A DNA stretch of 64,000 bases from the NCBI RefSeq assembly GCF_000691525.1, contig NZ_JMDW01000002.1, positions 155,411-219,410 on the forward strand, read 5' to 3'. The position numbers and the translations under genes are program-made. Origin of the DNA: Mycolicibacterium neoaurum ATCC 25795 (GTDB lineage Bacteria > Actinomycetota > Actinomycetes > Mycobacteriales > Mycobacteriaceae). Below the pieces are notes generated by a model. It saw only the letters and a list, made by a program, of their open reading frames with translations, was not told the origin of the DNA and made no database searches. Shown here piece by piece: positions 37,926 to 46,400 of the stretch; the stretch's first letter is position 1, and each line of letters opens with the position of its first letter.

Positions 37926-38213
37926 ATGTCGCAACAGGTATGGCAGTTCGGCGGTATCGAAGGTTCCGCAGGCGAGATCCATGGCGCCGTCGGCGTCACC
38001 CAGGGTCTGCTCGACGAGGGCAAGGCCTCGCTCGCCTCGCTCGCCTCGGTGTGGGGTGGCTCGGGTTCGGAGGCCTACCAGGCCGTGCAGATGCGGTGGG
38101 ACAGCACCTCGGCCGAGCTGAATGCCGCGCTGCAGAATCTCGCGCAGACGATCAGCGAGTCCGGGCAGCACATGCAGCAGATCGAGCATGGCGTCACCGG
38201 GATGTTCGCCTAG
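37926..38213 (+). CDS. esxA: EsxA (ESAT-6)
   Basis: This 95-aa WXG100 protein has [20 protein letters not shown] at the start, the Trp43-Gly-Gly turn in [11 protein letters not shown] and a C-terminal GVTGMFA that ends as in ESAT-6. It is the partner of EsxB and the principal secreted effector of ESX-1. A very strong ribosome site, AAAGGAGA at 37912-37919, precedes it. Only 29 bases separate it from esxB. A stable hairpin follows. Confidence 0.97.
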   Translation: MSQQVWQFGGIEGSAGEIHGAVGVTQGLLDEGKASLASLASVWGGSGSEAYQAVQMRWDSTSAELNAALQNLAQTISESGQHMQQIEHGVTGMFA

Positions 38214-38230
38214 TCCAAGCGCACCAAGGG

Positions 38231-38262
38231 GTGGGCGGATTAGCCTTTGGGCATCCGCCCAC
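38231..38262 (+). terminator. Hairpin after esxA (terminator or processing site)
   Basis: GTGGGCGGAT and ATCCGCCCAC form a perfect 10-bp stem around a 12-base loop that itself contains GCC/GGC. TTTT occurs 9 bases later. It lies between esxA and espI and could end the short transcript or protect its 3' end, giving higher esxB-esxA mRNA than espI. Confidence 0.65.
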
Positions 38263-38312
38263 TCCGTGCGTTTTACAACGTGTTTTCACTGGCACGACTT
38301 TGAGAGGTGCTT

Positions 38313-39725
38313 ATGTCGGCAGACTATGACCGGCTGTTCCATTCCTCCGGCGCGTCCGACGCTGCCGACGAGGATGCCGCGGCACGCCGTGAGGGTGCAT
38401 CCCCGATGCCGGTGAACGCCTCCGGTGCGGGCAGCGCGGGTTATGCCGGCGAGCACACTCCACCGCCGATGCCGATCGCACCCACCCAGGCCGCCGCGGC
38501 CCCGCCGCCGGCCGCTGCCGCGCCGCCACCCAGTGCTTCCGAAGTGACCAGCCAGATTCCGGTCACCGGGCCGCAGCACGTCCAGAACGGCATGATGCGC
38601 ACCCCGCAGACCGCCCAGCCCGCGGGTGCTCGATTCGAACAACAGACCTTCGCACCGCCGCCACCGCCTCGTTCCGCGCCCGCGCCCGCGCCGAGCGCGC
38701 ATTACAACGACACGATGGAGACGGGCTGGACCCCGTCCAGCGCGCCGGCTCCCACCGGACAGCCCGCCCCGACATCGGCGGCCACCATGGGCAACCACCG
38801 GGCCATCGACGCGCTGTCACACGTCGGGGTTCGCACAGCGGTCAAGATGCCGTCGCAACGCGGCTGGCGTCACTGGCTCTACCTGCTGACGCGGATCAAC
38901 ATGGGCCCGTCACCGGATGAGCTCTACGAGATGGACCTACAGGCTCGGGTGCGCCGGAACGCCAGGGACTCCTATCAGATCGGGGTGTTCGGGCTCAAGG
39001 GCGGCGTCGGCAAGACAGCGGTCACGGTTGCTCTCGGCTCGGCACTGAGCCGGGTCCGCGGCGACCGGATCCTGGCCATCGACGCGGACCCGGATTGCGG
39101 TAACCTCGCCGATCGCGCCGGTCGGCAGTCCGCGGCGACCATCGCAGACCTGTTGTCGGACAAGGAATTGTCCCGATACAACGACATTCGCGCCTACACC
39201 AGCATGAACGCGGCCAACCTGGAGGTGCTGTCCTCCGAGGAGTACAGCGCGGCCCGGCGCGAGTTCAACGAAGAAGACTGGAAGGGCGCGGTCAGCGTCG
39301 TATCCCGCTACTACAACCTGGTGTTGGCCGACTGTGGCGCGGGATTGTTCCAACCGGCCTCGCGCGGGGTGTTGGCGACCGTCTCGGGCATGGTCATCGT
39401 CGCCAGCGCGTCCATCGACGGCGCACGCCAGGCGGCGGTGACCATGGACTGGTTGCGCCAGAACGGATACCAGGATCTCCTCGGACGATCCTGTGTGGTG
39501 ATCAACCACGTGACACCGGGCAAGACCAATATTGACGTCGAAGATCTGGTGCAGCAGTTCGAGCGGCACGTTCCGCCCGGCCGGGTCGTCGTGCTGCCGT
39601 GGGACAAGCACATCGCCGCGGGTACCGAGATCCAGCTGGACCTGCTCGGTAAGACATTCCAGCGCCGAATCCTTGAGCTGGCCGCGGGTCTGTCCGACGA
39701 CTTCGACCGGCTCGAACGGCGTTGA
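38313..39725 (+). CDS. espI: EspI MinD-like ATPase
   Basis: This 470-aa protein has a Pro/Ala-rich disordered N-terminus (about residues 1-170) and a MinD-like ATPase domain with deviant Walker A LKGGVGKTAVT and IDADPD. EspI in M. tuberculosis (666 aa) has a longer N-terminal extension and has been linked to lowering ESX-1 activity when ATP is low. The ATG at 38313 has GAGAGG upstream. The stop overlaps the TTG start of eccD1. See the paralogue at 25587. Confidence 0.92.
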   Translation: MSADYDRLFHSSGASDAADEDAAARREGASPMPVNASGAGSAGYAGEHTPPPMPIAPTQAAAAPPPAAAAPPPSASEVTSQIPVTGPQHVQNGMMRTPQTAQPAGARFEQQTFAPPPPPRSAPAPAPSAHYNDTMETGWTPSSAPAPTGQPAPTSAATMGNHRAIDALSHVGVRTAVKMPSQRGWRHWLYLLTRINMGPSPDELYEMDLQARVRRNARDSYQIGVFGLKGGVGKTAVTVALGSALSRVRGDRILAIDADPDCGNLADRAGRQSAATIADLLSDKELSRYNDIRAYTSMNAANLEVLSSEEYSAARREFNEEDWKGAVSVVSRYYNLVLADCGAGLFQPASRGVLATVSGMVIVASASIDGARQAAVTMDWLRQNGYQDLLGRSCVVINHVTPGKTNIDVEDLVQQFERHVPPGRVVVLPWDKHIAAGTEIQLDLLGKTFQRRILELAAGLSDDFDRLERR

Positions 39726-41260
39726 CCGCGACGGCCGCGCCTTCGGGGGCGACAGGGACGACACCGGTCACGCCGGGTAGACCCGCAACCACCCGGGTCA
39801 CCATCCTGACCGGGCGGCGGATGACCGACCTGGTCCTGCCCGCATCGGCACCCATCGAGACCTACATCGACGAGACGGTATCGGTGCTCGCCGATCTGCT
39901 CGACGATTCGCCACCGGATGTGCTGGCGGGCTTCGACTTCAAGGCCCAGGGCGTCTGGGCGTTCGCCCGTCCGGGCGCGCCGCCGATGAAGGCCTCGGAA
40001 TCCCTCGACGAGGCCGGTGTCGTCGACGGTGCGCTGCTGACGCTGGTGTCGGTGAGCCGGACCGAACGGTACCGCCCGCTGGTCGAGGACGTGATCGACG
40101 CGATCGCGGTGCTCGATGAGTCCCCTGAGTTCGATCGCACCGCACTGAACCGGTTCGTCGGGCTGGCCATCCCGGTCGTGTCGACGATCGCGACCGTGGT
40201 TGCGCTCGTGGCCTGGACGCAATCCGGCAAGGACTGGTGGTGGTCCATCGCGTTGGCGCTGTTGGGCCTCGGGCTGGTGGGTGGCGCCATGATCGCGCGC
40301 TCCCGCTACGAGAACGTGAACCTGTCCGAAAGCCTGGTGGTGGCAGCGCTTCCGGTGCTCGCCGGCGCGGCGGCGCTGGCGGTGCCGCTGCCCCGCGAGG
40401 CCGACGGGCTGGGCGCACCCCAGGTCGCCGGGGCTGCCGCGGTGGCTCTGCTCTACACCCTGGCCACCCGTGGTGGCCCGCGCAGACGCGCCAGCGTCGC
40501 GGCCTTCGCCGCGGTGCTTTCGGTGGCGATCACCGCGGGTGCCATCGCGTTCGGTTATGGCGGGCAGGAGTGGGTTCCGGCCGGTGCCATCGCCTTCGGG
40601 CTGATCGTGGTCACCAATGCCGCCAAACTGACGGTGGCGGTTGCCCGTATCGCGCTGCCGCCCATTCCCGCTCCTGGCGAGGCGGTGGCCAACGACGAGC
40701 TTCTCGACCCGGTATCGCGCCCCGATGGTGCGGACGAGGAGACGCCGACCTGGCAGGCGATCATCGCCTCGGTGCCCGACTCCGCTGCCCGGCTGACCGA
40801 GCGCAGTGAGCTGTCCAAGCAGCTGCTGATCGGATTCCTGACCGCGGGTGCCTCGGTGCTGGCCGCCGGCGCGATCGCCGTTGTGGTCCAGGGACATTTC
40901 TTCCTGCACAGTCTGATCGTCGCCGCTCTGGTCACGGTCATCTGTGGCTTCCGGTCGCGGCTCTACGCCGAGCGTTGGTGCGCCTGGGCGCTGATGGCCG
41001 TCACTGTCGCCGTGCCGACCGGCGTCACCGTCCGGCTCTGCCTGTGGTTCCCCGACCAGTCCTGGCTGGTGCTGGGAATCTATCTGCTGCTGGCCATGGT
41101 CGCGCTGATCATGGTGGGGGCCACCGACAACGTCAACCGGCTCTCGCCGGTGACCAAACGGATCCTGGAACTCCTCGATGGCGCGTCGATCGCGGCGGTG
41201 ATCCCGCTGCTGCTGTGGATCGCCGGGGTGTACGACCTACTGCGTAACCTGCGCTTCTAG
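39722..41260 (+). CDS. eccD1: EccD1 ESX-1 membrane pore component
   Basis: This 512-aa protein has an N-terminal ubiquitin-like domain (about residues 18-105, RVTILTGRRMTDLVLPASAPI) and about eleven membrane helices. EccD dimers form the bulk of the ESX membrane channel. The start is TTG 39722, which overlaps the espI stop (TTGA). The stop TAG at 41258-41260 interlocks with that of espL: the CTAG at 41257-41260 serves both strands. Confidence 0.95.
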   Translation: MTATAAPSGATGTTPVTPGRPATTRVTILTGRRMTDLVLPASAPIETYIDETVSVLADLLDDSPPDVLAGFDFKAQGVWAFARPGAPPMKASESLDEAGVVDGALLTLVSVSRTERYRPLVEDVIDAIAVLDESPEFDRTALNRFVGLAIPVVSTIATVVALVAWTQSGKDWWWSIALALLGLGLVGGAMIARSRYENVNLSESLVVAALPVLAGAAALAVPLPREADGLGAPQVAGAAAVALLYTLATRGGPRRRASVAAFAAVLSVAITAGAIAFGYGGQEWVPAGAIAFGLIVVTNAAKLTVAVARIALPPIPAPGEAVANDELLDPVSRPDGADEETPTWQAIIASVPDSAARLTERSELSKQLLIGFLTAGASVLAAGAIAVVVQGHFFLHSLIVAALVTVICGFRSRLYAERWCAWALMAVTVAVPTGVTVRLCLWFPDQSWLVLGIYLLLAMVALIMVGATDNVNRLSPVTKRILELLDGASIAAVIPLLLWIAGVYDLLRNLRF

Positions 41261-41580
41261 GTACCGGTGATCTCCGCGACGGCCTCGTTGAGCCGGTCGC
41301 GGTCGGCAGCGATCGACTCCGAGGCCACCTCGGTGGCGTTGCGCAGCGCCTCGTTGAGACGGCCTTCGATGGTGTGCGACCCCAGTCGCAGGAGCCCGTC
41401 GGCCAGATAGACGTCGACGAGGCGGTGGTGACCGTTCAGCGTGACCTCCACGGTCTCGGATTCATCCGTGGCCGTGAAGGATTCGCTGTCCATCTTGTGC
41501 AACTGAGCGTCCATCAGCTCTTGCAACCGGCCGGCCTGACGTAGCACGGCCGCCACTTCCGGATGCATCTGTTCGCTCAC
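41257..41580 (-). CDS. espL: EspL YbaB-like ESX-1 associated protein
   Basis: This 107-aa protein is of the YbaB/EbfC fold (FTATDESETVEVTLNGHHRLVDVYLADGLL). It corresponds to EspL, which in M. marinum is cytosolic, stabilises EspE, EspF and EspH, and interacts with WhiB6. It starts at GTG 41580, overlapping the espB stop (GTGA), and ends tail to tail with eccD1. Its retention beside a locus lacking espE/espF is notable. Confidence 0.88.
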   Translation of the reverse strand: MSEQMHPEVAAVLRQAGRLQELMDAQLHKMDSESFTATDESETVEVTLNGHHRLVDVYLADGLLRLGSHTIEGRLNEALRNATEVASESIAADRDRLNEAVAEITGT

Positions 41581-43139
41581 TTGGATTCCTTGTCCTGCAC
41601 GTCTTTACGCCGCCGTTGACCGATCACCGGTTCGGTGTAGGGGCGGTCTTCGGTGTACAGCTCCTCATCGGGGGAGAAACGCGAGTCGCGGCGCTTCTGC
41701 TGGCCCTGCTGGGCGCCGCCGCCGTGGCCCATACCGCCCATGCCACCACCCATACCCATGCCGCCGCCCATGGCCGATGCCGGTATCGCACCGCCGGTGC
41801 CACCCGCGCGTGCGCCACCGGCCGCAGGACCCGGGGCTACCGTCTCGGCCCCGACGCTGGGCTGCAACGGCATCGCCGGGACACCGCCACCAGCACCACC
41901 GCCGGATCCACCTCCGGAACCGCCACCGCCGACGCCGGCCGGCGATACACCGGGATCGTCGAGATCGGGCATTCCCGTATCGGGCAGGCCGCCCCCGGGC
42001 AGACCACCACCGGGCAGTCCACCGGACGGCGCACCACCACCGCCGGGCTTCCCACCGCCGGACGGTGCGCCACCACCGGACGGTGCGCCGCCGCCGGACC
42101 CCGACCCCTGGCCCGAGGACGGTGATCCCGTCTGCGGCGAGCCGGAGGGCTGGCCGTTCTGCGGTGACATCGAGGCCGGTGATACCGCCGGCTGGCCACC
42201 TCCCGGCGCACCACCATTACCGCCACCGCCGCCGGTGCCTTCCGGCGCGAGCGGTTGACCCGGTACCTGCGCGTTGGCGATGGGGATGCGGGGCGGCGGT
42301 GGAGTCTGCACCGGAGGCATATTGGAGACGGCGGCGTAATCCTGGCGCAGGTCGTCGGAACGTTCCTGCAGTGCCGCCATCTTCTGTTGGATCTGCGCCA
42401 TGGCCTCACCCTGACCAGGCTGTCCGACAAGACCGGCGAGCTGTGCCTCAAGTGCCTTGTACTGGTTGTAGATCGGGGTGTGGTTCGCGCGCGTCGCTGT
42501 ATGAGCGGCAAGAAGTACCTGCGCCTCATTGGCGAGTTTGTCCCACGCCTCGGCGAGATCGGTGACCCATTGCGCATATTCGTTGATCTTGGCTATCGCG
42601 GCGTCGGCCGCGTCACCTTCCCACCCGCCCGCGAACCCGCCGGTGTCATTGCGCCGCGCGGCACTGGCAGCCGCGGTGAACTCCGCCGCAGCGGCTTTGA
42701 GCGAGACGCCGTGGTCGCCCTCCTGCAGAGCCATCTCCGCGGCCTCGACATCCTTGTAACCACCTGGGGAGGCCATGGCGAAAGCGCCGAGCTCGGGCAG
42801 CTGAGGATTGGATCCCGAGGGTTGCTTGACGGTGATCCGGTCGACGGCGCCTGCGCGGGCATCGCTGTCCATGGCATCGGCGTACGCACGGTCCACTTCC
42901 CGGTAGGCCGTCGCCGTGTCACGCAGCATCTGGTTGAGGGCGGTGTTCTGCGCTTCCGCGATCTTCTGGCACTCGATCAACGCCGCGGCGTTCTTGTTGA
43001 GGTTATCCACCGCGGTCGCGGAGTTCGGCAGACCGTCGGGGGCGGCGATATTGGCCTCGACCGGAGACCACTCGGCCTCATCGCGCAGTTTGGCCAACAT
43101 GTCCAACGAATCGGGTATGACCCGCACACCGTCACCCAT
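41577..43139 (-). CDS. espB: EspB ESX-1 secreted protein
   Basis: This 520-aa protein combines a PE-PPE-like helical N-terminal domain (about residues 1-285) with a Pro/Gly-rich C-terminal region. The YREVD motif (YxxxD) near residue 98 and WEGDA (WxG) near residue 170 are the split secretion signal of EspB. The end LYTEDRPYTEPVIGQRRRKD matches M. tuberculosis EspB. It is secreted by ESX-1, cleaved by MycP1 in the C-terminal region and assembles as heptamers. The C-terminal Gly/Pro repeat region is longer than in the 460-aa M. tuberculosis protein. Confidence 0.93.
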   Translation of the reverse strand: MGDGVRVIPDSLDMLAKLRDEAEWSPVEANIAAPDGLPNSATAVDNLNKNAAALIECQKIAEAQNTALNQMLRDTATAYREVDRAYADAMDSDARAGAVDRITVKQPSGSNPQLPELGAFAMASPGGYKDVEAAEMALQEGDHGVSLKAAAAEFTAAASAARRNDTGGFAGGWEGDAADAAIAKINEYAQWVTDLAEAWDKLANEAQVLLAAHTATRANHTPIYNQYKALEAQLAGLVGQPGQGEAMAQIQQKMAALQERSDDLRQDYAAVSNMPPVQTPPPPRIPIANAQVPGQPLAPEGTGGGGGNGGAPGGGQPAVSPASMSPQNGQPSGSPQTGSPSSGQGSGSGGGAPSGGGAPSGGGKPGGGGAPSGGLPGGGLPGGGLPDTGMPDLDDPGVSPAGVGGGGSGGGSGGGAGGGVPAMPLQPSVGAETVAPGPAAGGARAGGTGGAIPASAMGGGMGMGGGMGGMGHGGGAQQGQQKRRDSRFSPDEELYTEDRPYTEPVIGQRRRKDVQDKESK

Positions 43140-43158
43140 GACTATCGCCCCCCGATCA

Positions 43159-44559
43159 TCACACGGTCTCCAAAGCCATCTGGTAGCGACTCTCCTCGCG
43201 CGGGTTGATCAGCCGGATCGGCAGCTGACTATGCCGCGGGGTCTCGATGTAGTTGCTGCGCAGTACAACTCGTCCGACTCCCGGATGCGTGCCGAGGTAG
43301 GTCGTCGCATTCGGCCAGGCCACCTTGGCCACCTGCCCGACTCGGCCGTTGACGAAGCCGGCGAACTCGCCGAACTGCGGGCCGAGGGTCACCACGCCAC
43401 CGGCGGCTGCGGAGCGGATGACGAACTGGGTGAACAAACGGGCATCACCGAGGTTGATGCTGGAGTCGACGTCGTCGAAAGGCATGTACACCGGGTAGCG
43501 ATCAGCGGTCTCACCGATGAGCACTCCGGCCGAGCCGATGGGCAGTTCGTAATGCCGGTCGGTCACCGGACTCTCGCCGAGCAGCGCGGCACGCTGACCG
43601 CCGAACAGACATGAAAAGCCGCGAGGGGTCGTCGGATTGGCGAGTGTGGTCAGCAGCACCGTCGTGGTCGGCGCATGGCCAGGCCGTAACCGGACGCGGG
43701 TGATGGTGTGGTCGGCGCGGGCCGACCACCAGACATCGGGCCCGCCGGGAGCCACGTAGGCCACCGTGAAGCTGCTGCGGCCCTTGATCGACGACCACGA
43801 TTCGCGCTCGAAGCTTATCTCGGTGGCACGGTCGAAATCGTCGAAGCTGCGGCCACACCGTGCGTCGATCCCGTTACCGGCCAACTGATCTGCGATACGG
43901 GTCGCCGACGCGACGAGGTAGCGGGCCAACCCGGAGACGCCGGTGTCGCGGCGCAGTGCGGGGCGGCGGGTCGACTCCGGATCCGCGCGCAGCACGATCC
44001 AGGTCCGCCGGTTGGCCGGCGCCGGATACGGGCCGACAACCTGGTCGTAGAGCGCGACCAGGTTGGCAGGCGCGGTCTTGCCGACCCGATAACCGGCTGC
44101 CACCACGTCGGCCTCCAGTTCGGGGCAGTGCGCGGCGAGCAGGTTCTGTACCAGGCGGGTGTCCACCACATCGTCGGTGAAGGCCTCACCGTCGACGAGC
44201 ACGGTCGGGGTGAACGGGCGGGGGATCAACTCGATGAGGGCGACCAGGTAACCGTCCTGCCAGCGCACCGCGACGTGGTCACCGGGCAGCACCGTGGCCC
44301 CGACGGCGGGTGCCGACGGCGGCGGGGGCGGGACGGAGAGTCGGCGTCGCCAGGCGAACAGCGCCGCGATCCAACCGGTGAACCGCCGACCGCGCACCGT
44401 CAGGGTCGTCGCGATGGCGAGCAGGACGCTCAACGTGATGCCCAGCCACAGCAGATCCAGCGTCGTGAAAATCGCGATCAAGGCGGGAATCAGGGTGGCC
44501 GCCCACAGCAGATGCCCGGTCGTGAACCGAAAACCGAACTGACCGAGGAACTCCTTCAT
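43159..44559 (-). CDS. eccE1: EccE1 ESX-1 membrane complex component
   Basis: This 466-aa protein (462 in M. tuberculosis) has two N-terminal membrane helices (about residues 11-50, TGHLLWAATLIPALIAIFTTLDLLWLG) and a cytoplasmic alpha/beta domain with PGDHVAVRWQDGYLVALIEL and FSCLFGGQRAALLGESP. EccE sits at the periphery of the ESX core. The ATG at 44559 overlaps the mycP1 stop (ATGA); espB begins 19 bases after the stop. Confidence 0.93.
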   Translation of the reverse strand: MKEFLGQFGFRFTTGHLLWAATLIPALIAIFTTLDLLWLGITLSVLLAIATTLTVRGRRFTGWIAALFAWRRRLSVPPPPPSAPAVGATVLPGDHVAVRWQDGYLVALIELIPRPFTPTVLVDGEAFTDDVVDTRLVQNLLAAHCPELEADVVAAGYRVGKTAPANLVALYDQVVGPYPAPANRRTWIVLRADPESTRRPALRRDTGVSGLARYLVASATRIADQLAGNGIDARCGRSFDDFDRATEISFERESWSSIKGRSSFTVAYVAPGGPDVWWSARADHTITRVRLRPGHAPTTTVLLTTLANPTTPRGFSCLFGGQRAALLGESPVTDRHYELPIGSAGVLIGETADRYPVYMPFDDVDSSINLGDARLFTQFVIRSAAAGGVVTLGPQFGEFAGFVNGRVGQVAKVAWPNATTYLGTHPGVGRVVLRSNYIETPRHSQLPIRLINPREESRYQMALETV

Positions 44560-45929
44560 CGGCGTCTCATCGCCCGTCGCGCCAACGCACCGATGCCCAG
44601 CACCAGCGCCAGGCCCACCCCGCTCAGCACCACCATCGTGATGGGGCCGCGGTCCGGCGGCTCGATGACCACCGGCGGTGGCAGCTGCTTGACGCGGTAC
44701 GGCGCGACCTTCGGTCCGTCCGGTACGTCCCAGGTCAACGCGGCGACCGGATCGATGACCCCGGCGCCGACGTAGTTGTCGACACCACCGCCGGGATGGC
44801 GTGCCGTCGCGGTGATCCGGTGCATGATCTGCGCTGCGGTGAGCTCGGGGAAGCGTTGCTTGAGCAGGGCGGCCAAACCCGACACATAGGCGGCGGCGAA
44901 GGATGTGCCTGCGATCGGGATGGGGCCATCGGCGCCGGCGAGAGCGTTGACCGGATTGCCGTCATAGCCCAGGGCGGTGATGTTCTCGGCGGGAGCGGCG
45001 GCGTCCACCCACGGGCCCGACATCGAGAAGGTGCTGGGCTGTCCGGTCTGGCCGATGCCGCCAACGGTCAGCACCAGCGGCGAGTACCAGGCGGGCGAGA
45101 CGATGGTCTGAACCTGCCGCCAACCGCGCGGGTCGTCCGGTTCGTCGGCTTCCGGCGGTGGATTCTGGGTGCAGTCCTGCCCGGTGTTTCCGGCGGCGAC
45201 GACCACGACCGCGCCCTTGATGTTGACCGCGAAGTTGATCGCCGCCCCGACGGTGGCCTCGTCGATCGGTCGGGTGGCTTTGTAACAGGCGGCCTCACTG
45301 ATGTTGATGACCTGCGCGCCCATGTTGGCGGCGTGCACGATCGAACGCGCGAGGCTGCGCAGCGAACCGGCCGTCTGAGTGGTATTGGGGTTGTTCGGAT
45401 CCTGGCGCGCACCCACCGGCTGAAAGTTGTCCGAGGTCTGGCGCAGCGAAAGGATGCGGGCGTCCGGTGCCACACCGATGAACGCATCCGTCGGGGCCCC
45501 GCGGCCGGCGATGATGGCCGCGGTCAGGGTGCCGTGGGAGTCGCAATCCGACATCCCATTTCCGGCCTTGTCGACGAAATCCCCACCGGGCTCGGCGGGT
45601 ACCCGCGGCGATCCGTTGACGCCGGTGTCGATCACCGCGACGGTGACCCCGGCACCGGTGGCGAACTTCTGCGCGTCGGCGAGCCGCAGGTAGTCGCTGG
45701 CCCAGGGCTTGTCGGTGAAATTCGAGTTCGGGAAGACGATCGGCGCCGAACACTGCCGTCGTTGTTCGGTCGGCTGGTCGGGGCCGGTCTCGTCCGGGGG
45801 AACGGCCCCGGCGTCGATCACCGGCGGCTCGACGGCACCGGCGGGCGGTGCCGCCACGATGAGCAGAGCCGGCGGCGCTGTCAGCAACACCAGTGCCAGG
45901 GTGGCCAGCAGTACACCGATGCGTCGCAC
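44556..45929 (-). CDS. mycP1: MycP1 mycosin subtilisin-like protease
   Basis: This 457-aa protein has a signal peptide (about residues 1-30, VRRIGVLLATLALVLLTAPPALLIVAAPPA), a subtilase domain with Asp in VAVIDTGVNGSP, His in DCDSHGTLTAAI and Ser in IAGTSFAAAYVSG, and a C-terminal membrane anchor ending RRAMRRR. It cleaves EspB and stabilises the ESX-1 complex. The GTG at 45929 preceded by AAAGGG is chosen; the longer frame to 46025 has no matching N-terminus. It heads the mycP1-eccE1-espB-espL unit. Confidence 0.94.
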   Translation of the reverse strand: MRRIGVLLATLALVLLTAPPALLIVAAPPAGAVEPPVIDAGAVPPDETGPDQPTEQRRQCSAPIVFPNSNFTDKPWASDYLRLADAQKFATGAGVTVAVIDTGVNGSPRVPAEPGGDFVDKAGNGMSDCDSHGTLTAAIIAGRGAPTDAFIGVAPDARILSLRQTSDNFQPVGARQDPNNPNTTQTAGSLRSLARSIVHAANMGAQVINISEAACYKATRPIDEATVGAAINFAVNIKGAVVVVAAGNTGQDCTQNPPPEADEPDDPRGWRQVQTIVSPAWYSPLVLTVGGIGQTGQPSTFSMSGPWVDAAAPAENITALGYDGNPVNALAGADGPIPIAGTSFAAAYVSGLAALLKQRFPELTAAQIMHRITATARHPGGGVDNYVGAGVIDPVAALTWDVPDGPKVAPYRVKQLPPPVVIEPPDRGPITMVVLSGVGLALVLGIGALARRAMRRR

Positions 45930-46102
45930 GGTCTGTTCACTCCCCTTTGCAGTCCCCGGGTGCCGGATGTGCTGGCACATCCGGCAGCAAAGCGAAGGCC
46001 GCCGTTCGGCGACGCATCGTGTCACGTCAGCCTAGGTCGGCCTTCGCCAGAGCAAGTTTACGGGGGTGTAGACGGGGTACGTTCCGCTTTCTTGCGTGCT
46101 GC

Positions 46103-46360
46103 TCAGGCGTCCAGATCTTTGGCCACCAGCTCGGCGATCGAGGCCAGGGCTGCCGAGTCCTCGGAGCTGACGGTCACCTGGGCTCCGTTACCCGCACCCA
46201 GGGTCATGATCATCAGCGCCGATCCCGCGTCGACGGGTTCCCCGCCGTCCAGCGACAGGGTGACCTCGGCACCGGAGTTGGTGACGGCTTCGGCGATGAT
46301 GGCGGCCGGCCGGGCGTGCAGACCGATGGCGGATCCGACGGTGACGGTCTTCTCGGGCAT
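46103..46360 (-). CDS. ptsH: HPr phosphocarrier
   Basis: This 85-aa HPr has the active histidine at residue 15 in AIGLHARPA. HPr passes phosphate from enzyme I to the EIIA domain of FruA. The Ser46 region typical of Firmicutes regulatory HPr reads DAGSALMIMTLGAGNG; an HPr kinase is not seen here. It is the last gene of the fruR-fruK-fruA-ptsH unit, 40 bases after fruA. Confidence 0.95.
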   Translation of the reverse strand: MPEKTVTVGSAIGLHARPAAIIAEAVTNSGAEVTLSLDGGEPVDAGSALMIMTLGAGNGAQVTVSSEDSAALASIAELVAKDLDA

Positions 46361-46400
46361 TCTTTCTCTCCTTGTTTATCTGGGGTTGGGTGCTGCTGTC

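Noticed and set aside
24250..45929. Assignment of the secretion locus to ESX-2, -3, -4 or -5
   Set aside because: Split eccCa/eccCb, PE35-PPE68-esxB-esxA, espI, espH, espB, espL and whiB6 together are specific for ESX-1.
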